Source of the DNA: an uncultured bacterium
GTDB taxonomy: Bacteria > Bacteroidota > Bacteroidia > Bacteroidales > Bacteroidaceae
Length of the DNA stretch: 64,000 nucleotides
Assembly: GCA_905215345.1 (NCBI GenBank)
Contig: CAJMPR010000004.1
Coordinates: 62,001-126,000, forward strand
Direction of reading: 5' to 3'
The notes beneath the pieces were generated by a model, which worked only from the letters and a program-made list of their open reading frames with translations, had not been told where the DNA came from and made no database searches. Both the position numbers and the translations under genes were made by a program. Shown here piece after piece: positions 15,688 to 24,586 of the stretch (position 1 is its first letter; each line of letters opens with the position of its first letter).

Positions 15688-17634
15688 TTAGCTCTTGTAG
15701 TTACGAGTCTGTACTTTGATTGCTTCGTAAACCAGCGGTTCTTTCAACAATACCGGAGCTTTTTCGTCAGAGCCTTGGTATTCCCAGCAAGCTACGTAGA
15801 AGTAGTTCTCATCGTCACGTTTAGCTTCACCTTCTTCTGTCTGGTATTCTTCACGGAAGTGACCACCACAACTTTCGTTACGGTTCAGAGCGTCGTAAGC
15901 TTCCAACTCGCCCATGATGATGAAGTCCCACAAACGGATAGCCTTGTCAAGCTCTACGTTCATGCCTTCTTTGTCACCCGGGATAAAGAGGTTGGTTTCA
16001 AATTCCTTGCGGATTTCTTTCATCTTGGCAATACCGGTCTTCAAGCCTTCGGCGGTACGTCCCATACCTACATATTCCCACATCACGTGTCCCAGTTCTT
16101 TATGGATGGAATCAACGGATTTCTTACCCTTGATATTCATCATCCAATCAATCTTGTCCTGGATAGCTTTTTCAGCAGCTACAAATTCAGGCAGGTCGGT
16201 AGAGAAGCGGGGAACTGTAATCTGGTCAGCCAGATAGTTCTGGATAGTGTAAGGCAATACAAAGTAACCGTCAGCCAAACCTTGCATCAGGGCAGAAGCT
16301 CCGAGACGGTTTGCACCGTGGTCAGAGAAGTTACATTCACCGATAGCGAACAAACCGTTGATGGTAGTCATCAGTTCGTAGTCTACCCAGATTCCACCCA
16401 TTGTATAGTGGATAGCCGGATAAATCATCATCGGATTCTCATACGGGCTAACGTCAGTGATTTCTTCGTACATGTCAAAGAGGTTACCGTAGCGTTGTTC
16501 AACTACATCTTTGCCCAGACGGTTGATTGCATCGGAGAAGTCGAGGAATACGGCAAGACCGGTGTTGTTTACGCCGAATCCCTTGTCGCAACGTTCTTTG
16601 GCGGCACGGCTGGCAACGTCACGCGGAACGAGGTTACCGAATGCCGGATAGCGGCGTTCCAGGTAGTAGTCGCGGTCTTCTTCGGGAATGTCTTTTCCTT
16701 GCAAAGTACCTTCCTGCAATTTCTTTGCGTCTTCCAGTTTCTTGGGAACCCAGATACGACCGTCGTTACGCAAGGACTCGGACATCAAAGTCAGTTTAGA
16801 CTGCTTGTCTCCGTGAACAGGGATACAAGTGGGGTGAATCTGTACGTATGCCGGGTTAGCGAACAATGCACCTTTGCGGTAACAAGCGATGGCGGCCGTA
16901 CAGTTACAAGACATAGCGTTGGTAGAAAGGAAGTATGCGTTTCCATAACCGCCGGTAGCGATAACTACTGCATGAGCGGCGAAACGTTCCAACTTACCTG
17001 TAATCAGGTTCTTGGCGATGATACCACGGGCACGTCCGTCAACGATGACAACGTCTTGCATTTCGTAGCGGGTAAACAGTTTTACAGTACCTGCGTTTAC
17101 CTGACGACTCAGTGCAGAGTAAGCACCCAGCAACAATTGCTGTCCGGTTTGACCGCGGGCGTAGAATGTACGTGATACCTGTGCGCCACCGAAAGAACGG
17201 TTATCCAGCAAACCGCCGTATTCGCGTGCAAAAGGAACACCTTGTGCCACACATTGGTCGATGATGCTGTTAGAAACTTCAGCCAAACGGTAAACGTTAG
17301 CTTCGCGGGCACGGTAGTCACCACCCTTTACTGTATCGTAGAACAAACGGTAAACAGAGTCACCGTCGTTTTGGTAATTCTTTGCAGCATTGATACCACC
17401 CTGTGCAGCAATGGAGTGCGCACGGCGCGGAGAGTCCTGAATGCAGAAGTTAAATACTCTGAAACCCATTTCACCGAGAGAAGCGGCAGCAGAAGCACCG
17501 GCAAGTCCGGTTCCTACTACGATGATGTCCAAACGGCGTTTGTTAGCAGGGTTTACTAATTTTTGGTGAGCTTTATAATTGGTCCATTTCTCAGCCACCG
17601 GTCCTTCCGGTATTTTAGAATCTATCTTAGTCAT
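15688..17634 (-). CDS. frdA: Fumarate reductase/succinate dehydrogenase flavoprotein subunit
   Basis: The 648-residue catalytic subunit reduces fumarate to succinate (or the reverse) on FAD. The dinucleotide motif GTGLAGASAA begins at residue 41. The covalent-FAD histidine is probably H73 in RRAHSIAAQGG, and active-site residues lie in HPTCIP, NDGRIWVP, YPAIHYTMGGIWVDY and GANRLGASALMQGL. Length and motifs match the Bacteroidetes/epsilon b558-type enzymes with a single five-helix cytochrome subunit. It is the middle gene of the frd operon. A long open frame lies on the opposite strand but is an antisense shadow. Confidence 0.97.
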   Translation of the reverse strand: MTKIDSKIPEGPVAEKWTNYKAHQKLVNPANKRRLDIIVVGTGLAGASAAASLGEMGFRVFNFCIQDSPRRAHSIAAQGGINAAKNYQNDGDSVYRLFYDTVKGGDYRAREANVYRLAEVSNSIIDQCVAQGVPFAREYGGLLDNRSFGGAQVSRTFYARGQTGQQLLLGAYSALSRQVNAGTVKLFTRYEMQDVVIVDGRARGIIAKNLITGKLERFAAHAVVIATGGYGNAYFLSTNAMSCNCTAAIACYRKGALFANPAYVQIHPTCIPVHGDKQSKLTLMSESLRNDGRIWVPKKLEDAKKLQEGTLQGKDIPEEDRDYYLERRYPAFGNLVPRDVASRAAKERCDKGFGVNNTGLAVFLDFSDAINRLGKDVVEQRYGNLFDMYEEITDVSPYENPMMIYPAIHYTMGGIWVDYELMTTINGLFAIGECNFSDHGANRLGASALMQGLADGYFVLPYTIQNYLADQITVPRFSTDLPEFVAAEKAIQDKIDWMMNIKGKKSVDSIHKELGHVMWEYVGMGRTAEGLKTGIAKMKEIRKEFETNLFIPGDKEGMNVELDKAIRLWDFIIMGELEAYDALNRNESCGGHFREEYQTEEGEAKRDDENYFYVACWEYQGSDEKAPVLLKEPLVYEAIKVQTRNYKS

Positions 17635-17640
17635 AATGCA

Positions 17641-17734
17641 ATTTTTTTTAAGTTGACGAGGTTTAAGTTGACGAGTTGACGAGGAAGATACTTAGTTCTT
17701 TGCCTTGTCTCCTTGTATCTTGTCGCCTTGTTTA
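17641..17734. repeat. Short degenerate repeats in the frdC-frdA spacer
   Basis: GTTGACGAG occurs three times (17652-17660, 17667-17675, 17675-17683), followed by variants of CCTTGT(C/A) at 17703, 17711 and 17725. The 100-base spacer between frdC and frdA is thus a patchwork of two short motifs. I see no stable hairpin with these. It is low-complexity spacer DNA, possibly affecting transcript processing between the two genes. Confidence 0.6.
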
Positions 17735-18424
17735 CTAAATAAGTGATTTGATGAAGAATACGACAACTACCAGGGCGAAGCATACAACAACGATAGTAGA
17801 GTAGATATTGGAGATGCATTTCCAACGGTTAATCCATACTGTGTTGTTCCAGCCCAAAGATTGCATAGAACTCCAGAAACCATGAGTCAGGTGGAACCAG
17901 AGTGCCCCCAGCCAAATGAGGTAAAGTACTACGAACACCGGGTTGGCAAATGTGTTTTCAATGTGATAAACACCGTTGGCAGCATATGCTAAAGTAAGCA
18001 TATCACTGTGCATACCCATGTTGTGCATCAGTTCGGGAAGCTGCATTTTTGCCCAGAAGTTTACCAAGTGCAAACCTAAGCCTACGATTACGATAAGACC
18101 CAGTACGAGCATGTTTTGAGAAGCCCACTCTACGGTTTTCGGTCTGTCTTCTACAGCGTAACGCTCGTTACCGCGCGCTTTGCGATTCTGCATAGTCAGC
18201 CAGAAAGCGTAAATGATGTGGATGATGAACAAAGCAGCCAAACCGAGTGTAGCTACCAGTGCATACCAGTTTGCTCCCAAGAACTCACAAACCATGTTGT
18301 ATCCCTCTGCGGAGATTAATGCAACAAGGTTCATCGCCATGTGAAATGTCAGAAACAGGATAAGGGCAATACCGGTAACGCTCATCACCACTTTCCTTCC
18401 TACAGATGAATTACTTAACCACAT
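17735..18424 (-). CDS. frdC: Fumarate reductase/succinate dehydrogenase cytochrome b subunit
   Basis: A 229-residue membrane anchor with five transmembrane helices (starting at about residues 12, 55, 98, 145 and 205) and histidines suited to ligate two haems b: H in FLTFHMAMNL, H in FIIHIIYAFW, H in YHIENTF and HLTHGFW. It carries electrons from menaquinol to frdB in the b558-type complex. The first gene of the operon, it has a -7 box 71 bases upstream. An AraC-family regulator gene on the same strand ends 163 bases upstream. Confidence 0.94.
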   Translation of the reverse strand: MWLSNSSVGRKVVMSVTGIALILFLTFHMAMNLVALISAEGYNMVCEFLGANWYALVATLGLAALFIIHIIYAFWLTMQNRKARGNERYAVEDRPKTVEWASQNMLVLGLIVIVGLGLHLVNFWAKMQLPELMHNMGMHSDMLTLAYAANGVYHIENTFANPVFVVLYLIWLGALWFHLTHGFWSSMQSLGWNNTVWINRWKCISNIYSTIVVVCFALVVVVFFIKSLI

Positions 18425-18494
18425 AAATGATTGAATTTAAATTATTTAATAGTTAGAAAATATATTCGTTAAAGACAATTACGCTAATTTCTCG

Positions 18495-18502
18495 CAAAAA
18501 TA
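18495..18502 (-). promoter_or_regulatory. -7 box of the fumarate reductase operon
   Basis: The minus strand reads TATTTTTG (complement of 18495-18502), matching TAnnTTTG, with TTGC 19 bases upstream as a weak -33. Transcription should start near 18488, leaving a leader of about 63 bases before frdC. Confidence 0.6.
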
Positions 18503-18586
18503 GATGAAATACCTTGATAAAGCAAGGAATTAAAGAAATAATTCCGTAATCATGGGGTTGGAAAGTTTGCGGACAAGTAAGCTGTG

Positions 18587-19489
18587 TTACTCGTCCTCCG
18601 GGTCTTTGCCGTGCTCTTTGCAAATAATGGTGATAGTTTCACCGTTAGCGGCACGTTTACGCAAGGAGCGTGGGGTGTCTCCAAAAGAATCTTTACAGAA
18701 GTGAGCGAAGTGGGATAATGAATCGAAGCCATAACGGGAACTGATTACCGAGATACGTTGTTTGGTGTATCGCAAGTCGTTCAGGATACCTTCGCGTTTC
18801 TTGTCCAGTATCCATTCATATACGGGCATGTCATACATGTTCTTAAACAATCGGCGGAAAGTGGTTATTGTATACCCGCCGAGGTGGGCAAACTCTTCGA
18901 CATTCTTCACCTTGTCATAGTTTTGCATGACGAAGTAGTGGAAGCTCTCCGTATAGGTGCTGATGGGGTAGAAGAAAGTGCTGATTTGTTGTATCGGATA
19001 ATAGCAAGTTAGGATATAAACCAGTTCCTGGCATTTAATCTCAATATACTTACCGCAGGAACAGGGCTGTTCTTTTATATATTCGATCAGGTTTTCAAAG
19101 AAATTTTCAAGTTTCGGAATGGCTACCAAGGGGGAATAGGTCAATGGAGCATGGGCACTTTCCAATACTTCTTTGTAACGTTCTTCGCAGAGAACCGGAA
19201 GTTCGGTAAACCAGTATAAAATGTATTCCACATCGGTCAGTGCCAGTAGCTCTACCTTAGACCCGATGGCTTGGAGAATGAACTGATGGCTTTGCAGAGT
19301 AGTACCGGGATATTCTTCGCTATTGACGAGCAATTCGCCTTTTAACATGAAGATTATGCAGTTTTGTATACATTTTTCGGCAGAGAAATGTTGCCCCTTG
19401 GGATACTGGCGGTACACCAATACTCCTTCTGAGGTTTTAGAACATAACGAACAGTCGATTTGCCGAGTGCAACTGATATCTAATGTCAT
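18587..19489 (-). CDS. AraC-family transcriptional regulator (fumarate-reductase neighbour)
   Basis: This 300-residue paralogue of the regulator at 13190-14050 has the same layout: a cupin-like N-terminal domain and a C-terminal AraC HTH (KNVEEFAHLGGYTITTFRRL, then RISVISSRYGFDSLSHFAHF and TPRSLRKR). The N-terminus again has C-x2-C (IDCSLCSKT) and Cys in AEKCIQNC, plus a CSCGKYIEIKC cluster near residue 150 that the paralogue lacks. It carries an extra acidic tail (KEHGKDPEDE). It stands directly upstream of the frd operon on the same strand and is divergent from a PAP2 gene. Sensing of a metal or redox signal by the cysteines is only a suggestion. Confidence 0.87.
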   Translation of the reverse strand: MTLDISCTRQIDCSLCSKTSEGVLVYRQYPKGQHFSAEKCIQNCIIFMLKGELLVNSEEYPGTTLQSHQFILQAIGSKVELLALTDVEYILYWFTELPVLCEERYKEVLESAHAPLTYSPLVAIPKLENFFENLIEYIKEQPCSCGKYIEIKCQELVYILTCYYPIQQISTFFYPISTYTESFHYFVMQNYDKVKNVEEFAHLGGYTITTFRRLFKNMYDMPVYEWILDKKREGILNDLRYTKQRISVISSRYGFDSLSHFAHFCKDSFGDTPRSLRKRAANGETITIICKEHGKDPEDE

Positions 19490-19521
19490 GGGAATTGTAT
19501 TAAAAACGCAAATTGTGGCAA

Positions 19522-19570
19522 CAAAGATAGAATTTTTTTATGAATACTCTAAGGATTTCGGCTATCTTTG
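19522..19570. promoter_or_regulatory. Divergent -7 elements between the AraC gene and the PAP2 gene
   Basis: CAAAGATA at 19522-19529 is TATCTTTG on the minus strand (AraC gene, 33 bases from its start). TATCTTTG at 19563-19570 serves the PAP2 gene, whose ATG is 24 bases downstream. The two transcripts diverge from a 34-base interval. Confidence 0.65.
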
Positions 19571-19593
19571 CGCCAAACTAATAAGTCAGTTAC

Positions 19594-20199
19594 ATGAAAA
19601 GGAACATTTTCTTTGTATTTTTTATAACTATAGTTGTATCTAATGTTTTTGCCCAAAACTGGGATATAAATACATTGCACCGGATTAACAGTTGGGATAA
19701 TAAGTTTTTTCGTAATTATAATAAGTTTATTTCAAAGTCTGAACCCTATATTGCAATAGGGGTTCCTGTGGCTATGGCTTTGACCGCATGGGCCAAGAAC
19801 GATAAGGAATTATTGAAAGATGCGGTTTACGTGGGAACGAGTGTGGCGGGTGCATTTGCTGTAACTTACGCTATGAAATATCTGGTTGACCGCGAACGCC
19901 CGTATGAGCGTTATCCGGACAGGGTGCATCCGTATAGTTACGAAAGTAGTCCGTCATTCCCATCCGGGCATACGGCGTCCGCTTTTGCACTTGCTACTTC
20001 TTTATGTATAAAATATCCCAAATGGTATGTAATTGCTCCTTCTGCCTTATGGGCTTGTTCGGTCGGAGTGTCGCGCATGAATGAGGGGGTACATTATCCG
20101 TCGGATGTATTGGCGGGTGCTGCCATAGGTGCCGGTTGTGCGGTAGTGAATATCTACGTCAACCAATGGTTGAATAAATTGTTGTTTGGAACGAAGTAA
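19594..20199 (+). CDS. PAP2-family phosphatase (exported/outer-membrane or periplasmic type)
   Basis: A 201-residue protein with a signal-peptide-like N-terminus (cleavage near VSNVFAQ) and all three PAP2 phosphatase motifs: C1 KYLVDRERP, C2 SFPSGHT and C3 SRMNEGVHYPSDVLAGA, with the catalytic histidines in C2 and C3. It is likely to dephosphorylate a lipid phosphate (undecaprenyl pyrophosphate, phosphatidate or lipid A 1-phosphate type) on the periplasmic side; the substrate is not determined by sequence. It is a different branch from the PAP2 protein at 3475-4440, which lacks a normal C1. Single-gene unit with its own promoter and a strong terminator. Confidence 0.9.
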   Translation: MKRNIFFVFFITIVVSNVFAQNWDINTLHRINSWDNKFFRNYNKFISKSEPYIAIGVPVAMALTAWAKNDKELLKDAVYVGTSVAGAFAVTYAMKYLVDRERPYERYPDRVHPYSYESSPSFPSGHTASAFALATSLCIKYPKWYVIAPSALWACSVGVSRMNEGVHYPSDVLAGAAIGAGCAVVNIYVNQWLNKLLFGTK

Positions 20200-20239
20200 A
20201 TTACCCATAGGTAGTTGCCGCATACTACGTGGTAATATA

Positions 20240-20289
20240 CAAACTACCCGGTAGTAGTTGGATAGCTATTACCGGGTAGTTTGTTTTTT
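20240..20289 (+). terminator. Terminator of the PAP2 gene
   Basis: A 17-bp stem (20240-20256 with 20267-20283, one G-T type mismatch) encloses a 10-base loop and is followed by six Ts (20284-20289). Strong Rho-independent terminator 40 bases after the stop codon. Confidence 0.9.
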
Positions 20290-20310
20290 CTTGTCTAAAT
20301 TATTATAGAG

Positions 20311-21924
20311 CTATTTCATTACCTTTTCATATGCTCCCTCATTCAATACTTTCAGAGCTTGGTTCACACTGCTATTGGTAGTGTTCATCACCTGGAAATA
20401 TTCGTTTATATCCCATAGGTCACGGGCTATCAGTGCTTTAAGCTGAGTCTTAATCAGCGGTAAGGACTTCTGATACTGTTCTTCATTGAATTTGATATTT
20501 TCTTTGTCCGCGGTAACGCGCATATCCGCTAAGATTTCATCACCGATTTCGAATTTATCGTTGAATGCATCAAATTTCTTGTATTTGTTCTTCAAATCCT
20601 TCCGGTTATTCTCTATAAACTTCATGGTGGTCTTGATAACCACACCTTTTGCAACGAGGTTCCGGTGATAATCGGTATACTGGGTAGTGTCTATCGGAAC
20701 GAAAAAGTCCGGCATAATACCACCGCCACCATATACGGTACGGGCTAAATTCTTAGTCTGATACTTCAGGGAATCGGGGAAATGTATACTGTCGGCATGC
20801 ATCAGTTCACCGTGATTGAACCGGTCTAACAGTTCTTGGTTATATTTATCCTGACCGTCTTCTCCACTTGTTTTTCCGTCCAGATTGGCAGTGCTGTCAT
20901 AAGGTTTTTGTATGCAACGTCCGGAAGGCGTATAGTAACGGGCAACAGTCAGACGTATCATGGAGCCGTCCGGCAGGTCAATGGGGCGTTGTACCAGTCC
21001 CTTACCGAAGGTACGACGACCTACTACTACACCTCTGTCCCAATCCTGAATAGCACCGGTCACAATTTCACTGGCCGAAGCTGAATATTCGTCAACTAAT
21101 ACGATAAGACGTCCATCCCTGAAATTACCATTTCCTTTGGCATAGAAGTTACTGCGGCGAGCCACCCTGCCTTCTGTATAAACAATCAAATCTTTCTGTT
21201 GCAGGAACTCATTGGCAAGGTCGATAGCGGCATTTAGGTAACCGCCGCCGTTACCCTGCAAGTCGAGTATCAGGTCTTTCATACCTTTCTTCTGCAAATC
21301 TTTCAAGGCTTTGATAAACTCTTCGGCAGTAGTGGCTGAAAAACGGTTGATACGGATATAACCGGTCTGGGGTTGTATCATGTAGGCGGCATCTAAACTG
21401 AAAATGGGAATCTTATCCCGTTTTACCGTAAAGAACAAGGGTTCGTTTACTCCACGACGTACAATGGTCAGCTTTACCTTTGAGTCTTTCGGACCGCGAA
21501 GACGGCTCATAATATCTTCCGTACTCATTTTTACTCCGGCAATGGCGGAGTCATTAACGGCAATAATACGGTCGCCCGCCAGAATACCGACTTTCTCCGA
21601 AGGCCCATTGCTTACAGGTTGCACTACAAGCAAGGTATCCTCTATCATTTGGAACTGTACACCGATACCCTCGAAGTTCCCTTGCAAGGGTTCATTCATT
21701 TTCTTCACCTCTTCGGCATCGTTGTAGGTGGAATGTGGGTCAAGTTGAGCCAGCATCTTGATAATGGCTTCTTCTACCAGTTTGTTTTCGTCGACGGAAT
21801 CCACGTAAAGATTAGCAATGGCAAACTCTGCCATTTGAAGTTTACGGATGGCTTCGTTACTTACATTCTGCGCTTGCGCTGTCACAGCGCACATACATAT
21901 AATAAGAATAAATAATTTCTTCAT
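20311..21924 (-). CDS. S41-family C-terminal processing peptidase (CtpA/Prc-like)
   Basis: A 537-residue exported serine protease with signal peptide to about residue 18 (VTAQAQN). A PDZ domain spans roughly residues 85-170 (GIGVQFQMIEDTLLVVQPV, VGILAGDRIIAVND). The S41 catalytic core has the Ser in YSASASE (281-286) and the Lys at 308 in TFGKGLVQ, giving the Ser/Lys dyad. The C-terminal 170 residues are helical and charged. Such proteases trim or degrade periplasmic proteins marked by their C-terminus. It ends the parE-coaD-S41 gene string on the minus strand, 33 bases after coaD. Confidence 0.94.
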   Translation of the reverse strand: MKKLFILIICMCAVTAQAQNVSNEAIRKLQMAEFAIANLYVDSVDENKLVEEAIIKMLAQLDPHSTYNDAEEVKKMNEPLQGNFEGIGVQFQMIEDTLLVVQPVSNGPSEKVGILAGDRIIAVNDSAIAGVKMSTEDIMSRLRGPKDSKVKLTIVRRGVNEPLFFTVKRDKIPIFSLDAAYMIQPQTGYIRINRFSATTAEEFIKALKDLQKKGMKDLILDLQGNGGGYLNAAIDLANEFLQQKDLIVYTEGRVARRSNFYAKGNGNFRDGRLIVLVDEYSASASEIVTGAIQDWDRGVVVGRRTFGKGLVQRPIDLPDGSMIRLTVARYYTPSGRCIQKPYDSTANLDGKTSGEDGQDKYNQELLDRFNHGELMHADSIHFPDSLKYQTKNLARTVYGGGGIMPDFFVPIDTTQYTDYHRNLVAKGVVIKTTMKFIENNRKDLKNKYKKFDAFNDKFEIGDEILADMRVTADKENIKFNEEQYQKSLPLIKTQLKALIARDLWDINEYFQVMNTTNSSVNQALKVLNEGAYEKVMK

Positions 21925-21957
21925 TATAACTAACTGCTTATCATTAAATACTAATCA

Positions 21958-22410
21958 TTAAATTTCCATACCTTCCGGCAGGAACATACTTATGTCTTTT
22001 TTATATTGAAGCAATTCACGTACGGTGGTCGAACTGATACAAGTCAGTTCCGGTTCTGTGAAAAGCAATATGGTTTCAATTCCGGTCAGTTTGCGATTAA
22101 TGTCCGCAATGGTTTCTTCGTATTCAAAGTCCTTCACTGTACGTATTCCGCGTATGATAAGACTGGCGTTTACTTCTTTGGCAAAGTCAATAGTCAGGCA
22201 ATCGTAAGATTGTACCACTATACGCGGCTCATTCCGGTAGTAATTCCGTATCATTTCTTCGCGCTTCTCGATAGGGAAATACGTATTTTTGTTCTCGTTA
22301 ATACCGATTCCTATGACGATTTCGTCTATAAAAGTCAGCGCCCGGCTCACTACTGAAGAGTGGCCGATGGTAAATGGATCGAATGTTCCCGGAAAGATTG
22401 CTCTTCTCAT
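21958..22410 (-). CDS. coaD: Pantetheine-phosphate adenylyltransferase
   Basis: CoaD transfers AMP from ATP to 4'-phosphopantetheine, the fourth step of coenzyme A synthesis. The 150-residue protein has the nucleotidyltransferase motif GTFDPFTIGH near the N-terminus and ISSTTVREL near the C-terminus, both complete. Its ATG overlaps the parE stop codon (ATGA, 22407-22410), indicating translational coupling. Confidence 0.97.
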   Translation of the reverse strand: MRRAIFPGTFDPFTIGHSSVVSRALTFIDEIVIGIGINENKNTYFPIEKREEMIRNYYRNEPRIVVQSYDCLTIDFAKEVNASLIIRGIRTVKDFEYEETIADINRKLTGIETILLFTEPELTCISSTTVRELLQYKKDISMFLPEGMEI

Positions 22411-24335
22411 GATGCTAAATCTTCTTCTATAACCAAATTATTGATGATAAAGTTTTGTCGTTCCATGGTATTTTTACCCATGTAAAATTCCAATAACTCT
22501 TTTACTAAGTCTGTTTTACGTAAGGATACCTGCTCCAAACGCATATCTTTGCCGATAAAATGCTGGAACTCATCCGGTGAAATTTCTCCCAGACCTTTGA
22601 ATCGGGTGATTTCGGGATTGGGGCCTAATTCTTCAATAGACTTAAGCCGTTCATCTTCTGAGTAGCAGTAATTGGTTTTCTTTTTGTTTCGTACGCGGAA
22701 TAACGGAGTCTGCAAGATGTATACGTGTCCTTTCTTAATCAGGTCGGGGAAGAACTGCAAGAAGAATGTAATGATTAACAAGCGGATGTGCATACCGTCT
22801 ACGTCGGCATCGGTAGCGACAATAACTTTGTTATAACGTAATCCTTCAATACCGTCTTCGATATTCAATGCTGCTTGTAAAAGGTTAAATTCTTCGTTCT
22901 CATAAACTACCTTTTTAGTCAGTCCGTAGGAGTTGAGGGGTTTACCGCGCAGACTGAATACCGCCTGTGTGTTAACGTCACGGCTCTTTGTGATAGAACC
23001 GCTGGCGGAATCTCCCTCGGTGATGAAGATACACGATTCTGTCTCCTGGTCTTTCCCTTTACCGTCATTCAGGTGGAAACGGCAGTCACGCAATTTACGG
23101 TTATGCAGATTGGCTTTCTTGGCGCGCTCACGTGCCAGTTTTGTAACACCGGCAATGGCTTTACGCTCTTTTTCAGAGTCTTGTATCTTTTGTAACATAA
23201 CTTCCGAAACTAACGGATTCTTATGGAGATAATTGTCCACTTCCGTCTTGATGAAGTCTCCTACATATTTATTAATGCTCACACCACCCGGCTCCATGGA
23301 TGGAGAGCCTAATTTGGTCTTTGTCTGTCCCTCGAACTGGGGCTCTTCTACATTGATAGCAATGGCTGCAACGATACCGTTACGGATATCGGCATAATCC
23401 TGATTCTTGTTGTAGAATTCTTTAATGGTGCGGGCAATATGTTCTTTCAATGCACTTTGATGCGTACCACCCTGGGTGGTATGCTGCCCGTTGACAAAAG
23501 AATAATATTCCTCACCGTATTGGTTGGTATGTGTAAAGGCTATTTCAATATCTTCTCCTTTCAGGTGGATGATATTATATAGACCTTGTGCTGTCATGTT
23601 ATCGTTCAGCAAATCCTCCAAGCCGTGGCGTGAAAGAATACGCTGACCGTTGTAAATAATGGCAAGTCCTGTATTCAGATAAGTATAGTTACGCAATAGC
23701 GCTTCTACAAACGTATTCTGATATGAATAATTCAGGAAAAGCGTATTATCGGCTTCAAAGAAGATATAAGTTCCGTTCTCCTCTTGTGTATCTTGCGTTA
23801 CATCACTTATCAGTGCACCTTTTTCAAAAATAGCCGCACGCACTTTGCCGTCACGGTAGCTGCGTACTTCAAACCGGCTACTGAGGGCGTTTACCGCTTT
23901 GATACCGACACCGTTCAGTCCGACACTTTTCTTAAATGCTTTACTGTCGTACTTACCACCGGTATTTAATTTGCTTACTGCTTCTACCAATTTGCCTTGC
24001 GGAATACCTCGTCCATAGTCACGTACGCTTACACGAAGGTTGTCTTCGATGTTCACTTCGATGCGTTTGCCTGCTCCCATTTTGAACTCATCAATACTGT
24101 TATCCATTACCTCTTTTAAGAGTACATAGATGCCATCATCACCTTGTGAGCCGTCACCCAAGCGACCGATATACATACCTGAACGGACACGGATGTGCTC
24201 CATATCATCCAGGTGGCGGATATTATCTTCGTTGTATTCCACATTATTGTTGGCAGGGGTGTTTACATCGATTATCTCCTTATCGTAATCGGCAGAGGAT
24301 TCCAGTGGTAAATGCATATTGTTATTATCTTCCAT
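22407..24335 (-). CDS. parE: DNA topoisomerase IV subunit B (type IIA topoisomerase ATPase subunit)
   Basis: A 642-residue protein with the GHKL ATPase domain (DNSIDEFKMGAG, DYGRGIP, GLNGVGIKAVNALS), the transducer domain (QTKTKLGS), and the Toprim domain with EGDSASGS and DADVDGMHIR. Length and the short C-terminus fit ParE, not GyrB, in this phylum. With ParC it decatenates replicated chromosomes. parC is not in this window. The acidic N-terminal 35 residues are an extension; the start at 24335 has a -7 box 36 bases upstream. Confidence 0.93.
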   Translation of the reverse strand: MEDNNNMHLPLESSADYDKEIIDVNTPANNNVEYNEDNIRHLDDMEHIRVRSGMYIGRLGDGSQGDDGIYVLLKEVMDNSIDEFKMGAGKRIEVNIEDNLRVSVRDYGRGIPQGKLVEAVSKLNTGGKYDSKAFKKSVGLNGVGIKAVNALSSRFEVRSYRDGKVRAAIFEKGALISDVTQDTQEENGTYIFFEADNTLFLNYSYQNTFVEALLRNYTYLNTGLAIIYNGQRILSRHGLEDLLNDNMTAQGLYNIIHLKGEDIEIAFTHTNQYGEEYYSFVNGQHTTQGGTHQSALKEHIARTIKEFYNKNQDYADIRNGIVAAIAINVEEPQFEGQTKTKLGSPSMEPGGVSINKYVGDFIKTEVDNYLHKNPLVSEVMLQKIQDSEKERKAIAGVTKLARERAKKANLHNRKLRDCRFHLNDGKGKDQETESCIFITEGDSASGSITKSRDVNTQAVFSLRGKPLNSYGLTKKVVYENEEFNLLQAALNIEDGIEGLRYNKVIVATDADVDGMHIRLLIITFFLQFFPDLIKKGHVYILQTPLFRVRNKKKTNYCYSEDERLKSIEELGPNPEITRFKGLGEISPDEFQHFIGKDMRLEQVSLRKTDLVKELLEFYMGKNTMERQNFIINNLVIEEDLAS

Positions 24336-24370
24336 AGAAAATATTTTGTTCCTTAAGCGTTGATATTCCG

Positions 24371-24378
24371 CAAAGTTA
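24371..24378 (-). promoter_or_regulatory. -7 box of parE
   Basis: The minus strand reads TAACTTTG (complement of 24371-24378), with a TTG about 21 bases upstream. Transcription would start near 24364, leaving a leader of about 28 bases. Confidence 0.6.
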
Positions 24379-24469
24379 ATAAGAAATTCAATACTATTGC
24401 AACTATAAATTGTGATTTCTTGTGGGATAGAGGTCAGTTTTCATAGCTTTAACTATCTCGTGTACACAT

Positions 24470-24508
24470 AAAGAGTACTATTTGGTCGGAGACCGTTTTT
24501 TACTCTTT
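24470..24508. promoter_or_regulatory. Nested dyad upstream of the pectin operon promoter
   Basis: AAAGAGTA (24470-24477) pairs with TACTCTTT (24501-24508), and GGTC (24484-24487) pairs with GACC (24491-24494), all sharing one centre at 24489. The dyad sits about 90 bases upstream of the operon -7 box, a typical place for an activator such as the HTCS encoded at 45789-50159. It also lies 135 bases upstream of parE on the other side. The remaining part of the 24336-24760 gap holds the two promoters and a leader of about 168 bases in which I see no riboswitch. Confidence 0.5.
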
Positions 24509-24578
24509 TTCTACTAAATCTTCCTCTTTGTTCTCTCTGTTTTTTCCAACATTTGCACTGGCAGAAGATCCAAACTTC

Positions 24579-24586
24579 TACCTTTG
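24579..24586 (+). promoter_or_regulatory. -7 box of the pectin utilisation operon
   Basis: TACCTTTG matches TAnnTTTG; the nearest TTTG (24552-24555) is 23 bases upstream, slightly too far, which fits an activator-dependent promoter. Predicted transcription start near 24593. Confidence 0.55.

Noticed and set aside
15775..17175. 466-codon open frame on the plus strand opposite frdA
   Set aside because: Antisense shadow of a highly conserved, strongly codon-biased gene; the translation is rich in Val, Thr and Phe with no family pattern.
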